This document shows positions 1-6,656 of a stretch of DNA of 10,395 bases, one piece after another (within the stretch, counting starts at the first letter, position 1; every line of letters starts with the position of its first letter). The DNA is from JBBTQZ01 sp964489135. GTDB taxonomy: Bacteria; Patescibacteriota; Minisyncoccia; Phycocordibacterales; WO2-35-19. A program made the position numbers and the translations under genes. The DNA lies in NCBI GenBank assembly GCA_964489135.1, contig CAZAXK010000020.1:1-10395 (forward strand), written 5' to 3'. The notes below the pieces were generated by a model, which saw nothing but the letters and a program-made list of their open reading frames with translations, searched no databases and was not told the origin of the DNA.

Positions 1-566
1 AGCGCCCCGGTATTGTGCATCGGCTCGATCGCGAGACGAGCGGGGTGATACTGGTAGCCAAAACTCCGGAATCATTTGAATTTCTCAAGAATGAGTTCAA
101 GGACAGACGAGTACAGAAAGTTTATCACGCAGTTGTGTGGGGGAATTTTTCTGCCGATAAAATGTTGGGTGTAATAGATAAGCCGATTGGTCGGAGTGCC
201 TCTGATTTTCGCAAATGGTCAGCCGAATATGGGGCCAAAGGTGAATTGCGTGAGGCGGTGACAGAATATCTGGTAATCGGGCAAAACGAAGAAATCTCCT
301 ATCTTGAGGTCAGGCCCAAAACCGGTCGGACTCATCAGATCCGAGTGCATCTCAAAGCGATTGGTCATCCTGTGGTGGGGGACAAGTTGTATGGCCCCAC
401 CAAATCAAGCCCCATCTTCGACCGACTTGCCCTCCACGCTGTTTCTATCAAACTCATGCTTCCGGACGGGACCTATATAACAATAGAATCCCCACTTCCT
501 GAAGAGTTCCAAACTGCCAAAAGTCTTTTGAAAAAGGAAGAGAAATCGGATAAGATGGGGGAATGA
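1..566 (+). CDS. RluA-family RNA pseudouridine synthase, 5'-truncated by window edge
   Basis: This enzyme isomerises specific uridines of rRNA or tRNA to pseudouridine. The reading frame is already open at base 3, where the codons read RPGIVHRLDRETSG. This is the RluA/RluC/RluD catalytic motif, with the nucleophilic Asp at 27-29. The GTG at 15 is therefore an internal Val codon, not the start, and the N-terminal part (any S4 domain and the beginning of the catalytic domain) lies upstream. The downstream hallmarks are present: KVYHAVV, then RPKTGRTHQIRVHL, then GHPVVGDKLYG, and a typical LHA near the end. The C-terminus is a short charged lysine/glutamate-rich tail. The stop TGA (564-566) overlaps the ileS ATG as ATGA, so the two are probably translationally coupled. 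Family assignment is firm. The exact target uridine and the RluA/C/D subtype cannot be told without the N-terminus. Confidence 0.93.
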   Translation, partial: RPGIVHRLDRETSGVILVAKTPESFEFLKNEFKDRRVQKVYHAVVWGNFSADKMLGVIDKPIGRSASDFRKWSAEYGAKGELREAVTEYLVIGQNEEISYLEVRPKTGRTHQIRVHLKAIGHPVVGDKLYGPTKSSPIFDRLALHAVSIKLMLPDGTYITIESPLPEEFQTAKSLLKKEEKSDKMGE

Positions 567-3500
567 CTGACGAGCAAGAAAAGGCCAAATCCGACACCGC
601 TTTGCGCGAGGAGGAGGTGTTGAAATTCTGGAAAGATAATAAAATTTTTGAAAAGTCTCTTGAGAAGGAGAGCCCAAAAGGCAACTTCGTTTTTTATGAT
701 GGCCCGCCTTTTGCGACCGGTCTACCACACTATGGGCATATCCTTGCTGGCACGATAAAAGACGTTATCCCGCGTTACAAAACGATGCAGGGCCACTACG
801 TCCGACGGGTTTGGGGGTGGGATTGTCATGGTCTACCAATTGAAAATATGATCGAGAAGGAGCTTGGTCTTGGGACCAAGAAGGACATCGAGAATTTTGG
901 CATAGAAAAGTTCAATAAAGCGGCAAGGGAAAGTGTACTACGCTACGAAGAAGAGTGGAAAAAAGTTATTCCCCGAGTAGGACGTTGGGTAGACATGGAC
1001 CATGCATATAAAACCATGGACACAAGCTACACCGAGTCCGTGTGGACTTCATTCAAAAAACTTTTTGATAATAATTTGGTTTATGAAGGGTTTAAGTCCA
1101 TGCATCTCTGTCCACGATGTGGCACCACGCTTTCCAATTTTGAAGTAAATCAGGGCTACAAAGACATCACCGACATTTCAGTATATGTGAAATTTCAGCT
1201 AAGTGATGAATCGAACACATATTTACTCGCGTGGACGACGACGCCATGGACATTGCCCGGCAATGTCGCTTTGGCAGTAAACCCCAAAGAGCGGTACATA
1301 AAAATAAAAATAAAAGAGGAAATTTTGGTGCTGGCAAAGGCTCGGCTTGCTGTATTGAAGGAAGAATATGAGGTAATAGGAGAAATAGACGGTAAAGATT
1401 TGGTGGGACTCAAATACAAACCGGTTTTTAACTATTACGAAAACGCTGTTCTTGATAATAAGGAAAATGCATGGAAAGTTTATGGTGCTGAGTTCGTTAC
1501 TATGGAAGATGGCACTGGCATAGTACATATAGCGCCAATGTTTGGAGAAGACGACCTAAATCTCGCCAAAGAGCAAAGGTTGCCCCTCATACAACACGTA
1601 AACCAAAGCGGAGAATTTAATCCCGAAGTTACGGATTTTGCAGGACAGTTGGTCAAGCCCAAAGATGACCCCGCAAATCCTTCTGGACAAGCTCACCAAA
1701 AGGCCGATGTCGAAATAATAAAATATTTGGCCCATAAAAATCTCCTATTTGCTAAAGAAAAAATAGTTCACTCATATCCACATTGTTGGCGGTGTGATAC
1801 TCCGCTCCTCAACTACGCGACCTCCTCGTGGTTTGTGAAGGTGGTAGATCTGAAGGACAGAATGGTTGCCTTGAATAACAAGGTTAAATGGGTGCCGGAG
1901 GAAATAGGGAAGAACAGGTTTGGTAGGTGGCTTGAGGGCGCGCGTGATTGGGCGGTGTCGCGCTCAAGGTATTGGGGGGCACCCCTGCCGGTATGGCGCT
2001 CTAAAAATGGAGATACCCATGTGTTTGGAAGCATAGAAGAGCTGAAGACAAAAATTAAAAGCTCTCACAACAAGTATTTTGCCGTCCGCCACGGAGAGGG
2101 TGAACACACAGTTCTAGATATTGTAAGTAATGATCCAAACTTGGAGCATCACCTTACAGAAAAAGGCAAAGGACAGGCCAAAGAGGCCGGAGAGAAACTC
2201 AAGAAAGAAAAGATCGATGCGATCTATTGTTCACCCTATGTTCGCACCAAAGAAACAGCCGAGATAATTGCTGAAGCAACTGGATTCCCAAAAGAAAAAA
2301 TTATTTTCGATGACCGAATTCAAGAACTCGGCTTCGGTGACTTCCATCTGAAGCCCTTTGGTGACTTTCTAGCTTATGAAGAAAGCTCGATGAAGAATTT
2401 TAACGATAAATTGCCAAACGGCGAGAGTTACCAAGACGCAAAGAATCGCGTTGGTGATTTTCTTTATGAGATTGACGGCAAACATCAGAACCAAAATATT
2501 CTAATCGTGACGCATGGAATTTTTCTTGAAGTTTTCCCCGCGGTTATTATGGGGGCCGACGCAAAGGTGTCAAAGAATTTGGTCAACACGGTCGAAACTG
2601 AACTCGGCAAAGTATATGAATATAGCTTTGTGCCTATTCCGCACAATGAGAATTATGAGCTTGATTTGCACAGACCATACATAGATGGGGTGGAGCTTTT
2701 GGATGAAAATGGTGAAAGGTTGGAAAGGGTAAAAGAGGTGTTCGATACTTGGTACGATTCTGGATCAATGCCCTATGCGCAGATACATTATCCGTTTGAA
2801 AATCGAGAGGAATTTGAAAATAAAAATAGCTCGCTTTTCCCAGCAGACTTTATTGCTGAGGGCTTAGATCAAACTCGTGGGTGGTTCTATACGCTTCTGG
2901 TTCTTGGGACTGGACTTTTCGACAAGTCTCCTTTTGAGCATGTGATAGTGAATGGGATTGTTTTGGCTGAAGATGGTCAAAAGATGTCCAAACGACTCAA
3001 AAACTATCCTGACCCGATGTATGTGGTAGATAGGTATGGTGCTGATACGCTTCGTTACTACCTACTCTCTTCCTCAGTGGTGCGGGCAGAAGACTTGGCT
3101 TTTTCAGAAAGAGGTTTAGATGAGGTACACAAGAAACTTATTTTGAGACTCGGTAATGTCTTGGATTTTTACAAAATGTATAAAACCGAGGACGCTCACG
3201 ACGACAATACTTCAAAGAATATTCTAGATAAATGGATAATCTCGAGGACCAACGAACTCGGTGCCAAAATCACTGATTCATTGGAGAAGTATGAACTTGA
3301 TCGTGCCTCGCGCCCCATCTTGGACTTTGTCGATGATCTTTCTACGTGGTATATACGTCGCTCTAGGGACAGATTTAAGTCGGATGATGTAGATGATAAA
3401 AATAATGCTCTCGCTACTACCAAGTTTGTGCTTTTGGAGCTGGCCAAATATATGGCACCGTTCACCCCGTTTTTTGCAGAAAGCATTTACTCAGAGCTGA

Positions 3501-4060
3501 AAACAGAAAAAGATCCAGAAAGTGTGCATCTTTGTGAATGGCCCCAGAAGGGTGAGGTAGACGAAAAACTCTTAGAAGATATGGGTTTGATCAGAAGCGT
3601 TGTTTCTGATGTTCTTATGATTAGGAATAAAGAAAATATCAAGGTGCGCCAACCTCTTGGCAAGCTTACTATTCAAGATGATCGTCTGAAAGACAGAAAG
3701 GATTTAGTGGAACTAATAAAAGATGAGATAAACGTAAAAGAAGTGGTGTTCGATAAACATTTGGCAGGGAGCTTCAGTCTGGATGTGGTTATAACTCAAG
3801 ATCTAAAGAGGGAAGGAGATATGAGAGAGTTGGTCCGCGCCGTTCAGGACCTGAGAAAGCAGAAAGCGTTGCATCCGAGTGACCTCGTCAATCTTTCTAT
3901 AGAGACCGACGAAGCGGGTAAAATGTTTGTCGAGTCAGTCATAAATGAGATAAAGAAGCCAACCAACGTGGTCGAAATAAAATTCGAGGTCAATGAGGGG
4001 GGTGTGTTAAAGATCGGTGAAATGACCTTCAAACTTTCTTTACTAAAAGCCGACGACTAA
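563..4060 (+). CDS. ileS: Isoleucyl-tRNA synthetase with an embedded histidine-phosphatase domain
   Basis: This class I synthetase charges tRNA-Ile with isoleucine using ATP, in the cytoplasm. Visible landmarks in the 1165-residue product are the HYGH signature (H56-H59), a CPRC zinc knuckle (C183, C186), the CP1 editing domain with its threonine-rich WTTTPW segment (224-229) and the FGEDD editing aspartate region (327-331), a second CWRC knuckle (C408, C411), RDWAVSRSRYWG (461-472), DTWYDSG (728-734) and KMSKR (807-811). An anticodon-binding helical domain and a C-terminal region with RELVRAVQDLRKQ follow. Segments such as DFIAEGLDQTRGWFYTLLVL resemble the archaeal/eukaryotic-like type-2 IleRS, which is often insensitive to mupirocin (family knowledge, not shown here). 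Residues about 502-690 are a histidine phosphatase, described separately, which makes the protein longer than the usual 1040-1060 for this type. The ATG at 563 is supported by the ATGA overlap and by an N-terminus of normal length before the HYGH motif. IleRS identity is very secure. Confidence 0.97.
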   Translation: MTDEQEKAKSDTALREEEVLKFWKDNKIFEKSLEKESPKGNFVFYDGPPFATGLPHYGHILAGTIKDVIPRYKTMQGHYVRRVWGWDCHGLPIENMIEKELGLGTKKDIENFGIEKFNKAARESVLRYEEEWKKVIPRVGRWVDMDHAYKTMDTSYTESVWTSFKKLFDNNLVYEGFKSMHLCPRCGTTLSNFEVNQGYKDITDISVYVKFQLSDESNTYLLAWTTTPWTLPGNVALAVNPKERYIKIKIKEEILVLAKARLAVLKEEYEVIGEIDGKDLVGLKYKPVFNYYENAVLDNKENAWKVYGAEFVTMEDGTGIVHIAPMFGEDDLNLAKEQRLPLIQHVNQSGEFNPEVTDFAGQLVKPKDDPANPSGQAHQKADVEIIKYLAHKNLLFAKEKIVHSYPHCWRCDTPLLNYATSSWFVKVVDLKDRMVALNNKVKWVPEEIGKNRFGRWLEGARDWAVSRSRYWGAPLPVWRSKNGDTHVFGSIEELKTKIKSSHNKYFAVRHGEGEHTVLDIVSNDPNLEHHLTEKGKGQAKEAGEKLKKEKIDAIYCSPYVRTKETAEIIAEATGFPKEKIIFDDRIQELGFGDFHLKPFGDFLAYEESSMKNFNDKLPNGESYQDAKNRVGDFLYEIDGKHQNQNILIVTHGIFLEVFPAVIMGADAKVSKNLVNTVETELGKVYEYSFVPIPHNENYELDLHRPYIDGVELLDENGERLERVKEVFDTWYDSGSMPYAQIHYPFENREEFENKNSSLFPADFIAEGLDQTRGWFYTLLVLGTGLFDKSPFEHVIVNGIVLAEDGQKMSKRLKNYPDPMYVVDRYGADTLRYYLLSSSVVRAEDLAFSERGLDEVHKKLILRLGNVLDFYKMYKTEDAHDDNTSKNILDKWIISRTNELGAKITDSLEKYELDRASRPILDFVDDLSTWYIRRSRDRFKSDDVDDKNNALATTKFVLLELAKYMAPFTPFFAESIYSELKTEKDPESVHLCEWPQKGEVDEKLLEDMGLIRSVVSDVLMIRNKENIKVRQPLGKLTIQDDRLKDRKDLVELIKDEINVKEVVFDKHLAGSFSLDVVITQDLKREGDMRELVRAVQDLRKQKALHPSDLVNLSIETDEAGKMFVESVINEIKKPTNVVEIKFEVNEGGVLKIGEMTFKLSLLKADD
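2066..2632 (+). other. Histidine-phosphatase (RHG/PGM-like) domain inserted in IleRS
   Basis: Residues about 502-690 of the IleRS form a full histidine-phosphatase superfamily domain. The catalytic set is visible: R509-H510-G511 (the RHG motif with the phospho-accepting His), LTEKGKGQA shortly after, SPYVRT with R561, the probable general acid E588 in QELGFGDF, and VTHG with the second active-site H651. It enters after the IleRS element GSIEEL (489-494) and leaves before DLHRPYID (701-708), which are close neighbours in ordinary type-2 IleRS, so it replaces a short surface loop. Both catalytic histidines and the phosphate-binding arginines are kept, so phosphatase activity is plausible. The WEG usually seen after the acidic residue is altered (DFHLKP here). 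The substrate is unknown. There is no frameshift or stop at either junction, so this is a true in-frame insertion. Confidence 0.92.
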
Positions 4061-4085
4061 ACACTAACATCTAAAATCGGTAGAG

Positions 4086-4673
4086 ATGTACCACAAACAC
4101 CATACCAAAGGCGTTGTCATTTACAGCTTAAGCGAGGGCTTGAGCAACCGCAGAATTGGCTTACTCACCGAAAACTTAGGGCTCATATGGGCCAAAGCTC
4201 AGTCGGCGAGGAGTGGTAACTCAAAGTTGCGCGCAGGGTGCCAAGATTTTTCCACGGGGGAATTCTCTCTGGTTTTGGGCAAATCTGGATGGAGAGTGGT
4301 TGGGGCGAGAGCGGAAGGCAATCTTTTTGAGATCTTTAAGGCAGATCCTCGGAAGCTCCATACGCTTGCAAACTTGTTTGCTTTGGTAAGAAAACTGGTG
4401 ACAGGTGAGGATCGTGCAAGTGATATCTTTTTGACCGTTTCCAAATTCCTTGATTTTTTACTTTTGGCCAAGCCCGAGGAGGTGGCACCAGCCGAATGGC
4501 TCACACTTTGCCGGATCCTGCGGACACTTGGCTTTCTTCGTGAGGATCCTGAGGTAAGCCCGTATCTCGTCGCAAGTGATATTAGTGCCGAAGAGGTAGG
4601 TCAGATAGCGCCTATGAAAAACAAGATCATCCGTCTTATCAACGAGTCTTTGTCAGTCGCGAGCGTCGGATGA
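4086..4673 (+). CDS. recO: DNA repair and recombination protein RecO, short form
   Basis: RecO helps RecR load RecA onto SSB-coated single-stranded DNA in RecF-pathway repair. The first ~75 residues match the RecO OB-fold: a TKGVVIYSLSEG strand pair, SNRRIGLLTENLGLIWAKAQSAR (the usual pattern of a tip loop, then a strand leading to a basic patch) and SKLRAGCQDFS. A helical C-terminal part follows (about 85-195). At 195 residues it is shorter than the typical 240 or so, and the four-cysteine zinc knuckle of many RecO proteins is absent: only C52 and C142 are present, far apart. The ATG at 4086 fits the family N-terminus; only a weak GAG-type ribosome site precedes it. It lies 25 bp after ileS with no terminator between, so co-transcription is likely. 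The promoter of the next gene overlaps its 3' end. Assignment rests on the N-terminal pattern and could be checked with a profile search. Confidence 0.8.
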   Translation: MYHKHHTKGVVIYSLSEGLSNRRIGLLTENLGLIWAKAQSARSGNSKLRAGCQDFSTGEFSLVLGKSGWRVVGARAEGNLFEIFKADPRKLHTLANLFALVRKLVTGEDRASDIFLTVSKFLDFLLLAKPEEVAPAEWLTLCRILRTLGFLREDPEVSPYLVASDISAEEVGQIAPMKNKIIRLINESLSVASVG

Positions 4674-4679
4674 TATAAT
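4650..4679 (+). promoter_or_regulatory. Sigma70-type extended -10 promoter, predicted leaderless start
   Basis: TTGTCA (4650-4655, one mismatch to the -35 consensus) is followed after 18 bp by a perfect TATAAT (4674-4679) carrying the extended -10 dinucleotide TG one base upstream (4671-4672). The elements lie over the 3' end and stop codon of recO. Transcription would start about 7 bp after the -10 box, at or next to the A of the downstream ATG (4686). That leaves no room for a ribosome binding site and predicts a leaderless mRNA. Confidence 0.65.
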
Positions 4680-4685
4680 TGAATT

Positions 4686-6626
4686 ATGGAAAAAAGCAAG
4701 CTAGATCGTTTGGAGAAGAAGCTCTATTCGCGCCATGCTCCCGAGGTAATTGATCCCGGTCGGTCAAATCTTGAACCAGAAACTTTCGACAATGATATCC
4801 AAAAGACCAACGATGGCTGGCAGAACGATGGCCAAAACCGATTCGATACACTGACTTCCAAGGTCTATCAAACAGCTATGAAAAAAAGCAGTTTTGTAAA
4901 AAAGTTTTTTGTGGTGGCAGCTGTTTTGTTCCTTTTGTCTGCGGGTACGGCTGCCTTTGTCTTTTTTGGGGGTGTTAATCTCATATCTTCCGAAAATGTC
5001 GACATAAAGGTGGTTGGCCCGACGAGTATAGGTGGTGGGCAGGAATCCTCTTTTGAGGTGACCGTGGTGAACGGCAACAATACTCCGCTCAATTCTGCCT
5101 CGCTCTTGATTGAATACCCGGAAGGTACTCGTTCACCGTCCGACCTTACCAAAGACTTGGAAAGAGAAAGATTGAATATCGGTGATATTAGGAAGGGGGA
5201 GAGCCATACTCAAACTATTTCCGGCGTCTTTTTTGGCGAAAAGGAATCTGTCAAAAAAATCAAGATATCACTTGAATATAGAGTAGAAAACTCAAGCGCT
5301 ACCTTCTTTAAAGAGAAGGAATACGAAGTTGTGATTAGTTCAGCTCCGGTTATTCTTTCGCCAACCTATCCGAAAGAGGTGAATTCAAACCAGCAGATGA
5401 GCTTCAATATCGAGGTTGCTTCCAATTCGCAAGACAAACTCGACAACCTGATTCTAAAGATTGATTATCCATTTGGTTTTGTTTTCTCGAGTGCCTCGGT
5501 AGAACCTTTTGCCGGCGACAATACATGGAAAATCGGGAGTTTGGCTAAAGGAGAAAAAAGGACCATTGCAATCAAGGGGACTATCATCGGTCAAGATAAC
5601 GAAGAAAAAATATTTAAAGTCTCTGCTGGTACCGCGAGCCCCGATGACGATCGGGTTGTGGGTGTGGTTATTGCAAATCTTACCGAGTCAGTTCTCATCA
5701 AGAAGCCATTTATTGGGCTAGGAGTCTCGATCAACGGCAAAGATAGCGACTACTCGGCGAGTGGTGGCTCAACGGTAGACGCGAATATTAATATTATGAA
5801 CAATTTACCAACCAGACTTTTTAACAGCCAAGTAGAAGTAAGTTTCTCTGGTGGAGCATTTAATGAGCTTGGCGTATCGGCTGGACAAGGTGGATTTTTT
5901 AGATCTACAGACGATACTATTTTGTGGGATAGTCGCTCGGTCGCCGAACTTTCTGATCTAGGTCCGGGCTCCCAAACACGACTATCATTTCGGCTAACAC
6001 CATTGCAATATAGTTCTGTGCCTCGAAACCAGCGTCCGGAAATTCTCATCACGGTTAAAGCGAGAGGTGAAAGGGTTCTTGAGTCTGGTTCGGTAGAGCA
6101 GGTCTCTGCAACGGAAACCAGAAAGGTGGTACTTTCTACTGATATAGGTATTACCTCGAAAACTGTACGATCAGAAGGTAATTTCGAAAATTCCGGCCCT
6201 ATTCCACCGAAAGCAAATGTTCCGACCACTTATACGGTGGTTTGGAGTATATCGAATTCCTTCAATCAAGTCGGAAACGTTGAAGTCAGAGCGACCCTGC
6301 CTCCCTATGTGAAGTGGACTGGCCTGTTCTCTCCTAATAGCGAAAAGGTTGCCTTCAACCCCACAACGAATGAGATCGTTTGGAATGTTGGTACCATTTT
6401 GCCAAATACTGGATTTGGTTCATCCCCCAAAAACTTATATTTCCAAGTCGAAATAACTCCAAGTACTAGCCAAATCGGTACTGACCCGGTGATTGTAGGA
6501 GAGGCCACTTTGATCGGGACTGACCGCGCAACCAATTCTCAAATAGGGGTAAGTAGTTTGCCAGCAACTACCAATTTCTCGAACGACGGCACTTTTCGGA
6601 TGGGGGATGATAAGGTGGTGCGGTAG
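4686..6626 (+). CDS. Single-pass membrane protein with extracellular Ig/DUF11-like repeats, unknown function
   Basis: I do not recognise a named family. The 646-residue product starts with a hydrophilic, charged cytoplasmic segment (1-73), beginning KLDRLEKKLYSRHAP. Lysines (K66-K73) precede one strong membrane helix (about 74-94). The positive-inside pattern puts the N-terminus in the cytoplasm and the rest outside. Residues about 104-630 are beta-rich and look like four consecutive immunoglobulin/DUF11-like modules, starting near 104, 218, 340 and 485. They share patterns such as a hydrophobic strand plus EYPEG or DYPFG-type loops, and W-(K/N)-(I/V)-G-(S/T)-(I/L) before a G/P turn (TWKIGSLAKGE in module 2, VWNVGTILPN in module 4). 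There is no LPXTG motif, no C-terminal anchor and no visible catalytic motif. A structural or adhesive role in the cell envelope is inference. It has its own promoter across the recO stop and ends 30 bp before the glycyl-tRNA synthetase gene. Confidence 0.85.
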   Translation: MEKSKLDRLEKKLYSRHAPEVIDPGRSNLEPETFDNDIQKTNDGWQNDGQNRFDTLTSKVYQTAMKKSSFVKKFFVVAAVLFLLSAGTAAFVFFGGVNLISSENVDIKVVGPTSIGGGQESSFEVTVVNGNNTPLNSASLLIEYPEGTRSPSDLTKDLERERLNIGDIRKGESHTQTISGVFFGEKESVKKIKISLEYRVENSSATFFKEKEYEVVISSAPVILSPTYPKEVNSNQQMSFNIEVASNSQDKLDNLILKIDYPFGFVFSSASVEPFAGDNTWKIGSLAKGEKRTIAIKGTIIGQDNEEKIFKVSAGTASPDDDRVVGVVIANLTESVLIKKPFIGLGVSINGKDSDYSASGGSTVDANINIMNNLPTRLFNSQVEVSFSGGAFNELGVSAGQGGFFRSTDDTILWDSRSVAELSDLGPGSQTRLSFRLTPLQYSSVPRNQRPEILITVKARGERVLESGSVEQVSATETRKVVLSTDIGITSKTVRSEGNFENSGPIPPKANVPTTYTVVWSISNSFNQVGNVEVRATLPPYVKWTGLFSPNSEKVAFNPTTNEIVWNVGTILPNTGFGSSPKNLYFQVEITPSTSQIGTDPVIVGEATLIGTDRATNSQIGVSSLPATTNFSNDGTFRMGDDKVVR

Positions 6627-6636
6627 CAATGTATTA

Positions 6637-6645
6637 TGGTATAAG
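6637..6645 (+). promoter_or_regulatory. Possible extended -10 element upstream of glyS
   Basis: TGGTATAAG (6637-6645) matches TGnTATAAT with one mismatch, in the 30-bp gap before the glycyl-tRNA synthetase gene. No convincing -35 box lies 16-18 bp upstream, which extended -10 promoters can tolerate. A start near 6652 would give a leader of about 5 nt. The AGTAGG at 6647-6652 could instead act as a weak ribosome site on a read-through transcript. The call is tentative. Confidence 0.33.
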
Positions 6646-6656
6646 TAGTAGGTACT

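Noticed and set aside
15..17. GTG at 15 as the start of the pseudouridine synthase
   Set aside because: The frame continues upstream as RPGI directly before VHRLD, the conserved catalytic motif, so the GTG is an internal valine codon of a gene cut by the window edge.
1295..1320. A-rich low-complexity tract (aaaaataaaaataaaa) as a possible slippage site or repeat
   Set aside because: It encodes a KIKIK strand in the IleRS editing domain and the frame continues with conserved sequence, so no frameshift is implied.
5750..6229. 159-codon open frame on the minus strand inside the surface-protein gene
   Set aside because: It lies opposite a long coherent beta-rich protein, has no ribosome site or promoter, and its translation shows no recognisable motif.
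6627..6656. T-box or glycine riboswitch upstream of glyS
   Set aside because: The gap is only 30 bp, far too short for either element, and no T-box core is visible. The same applies to the overlapping start of ileS.
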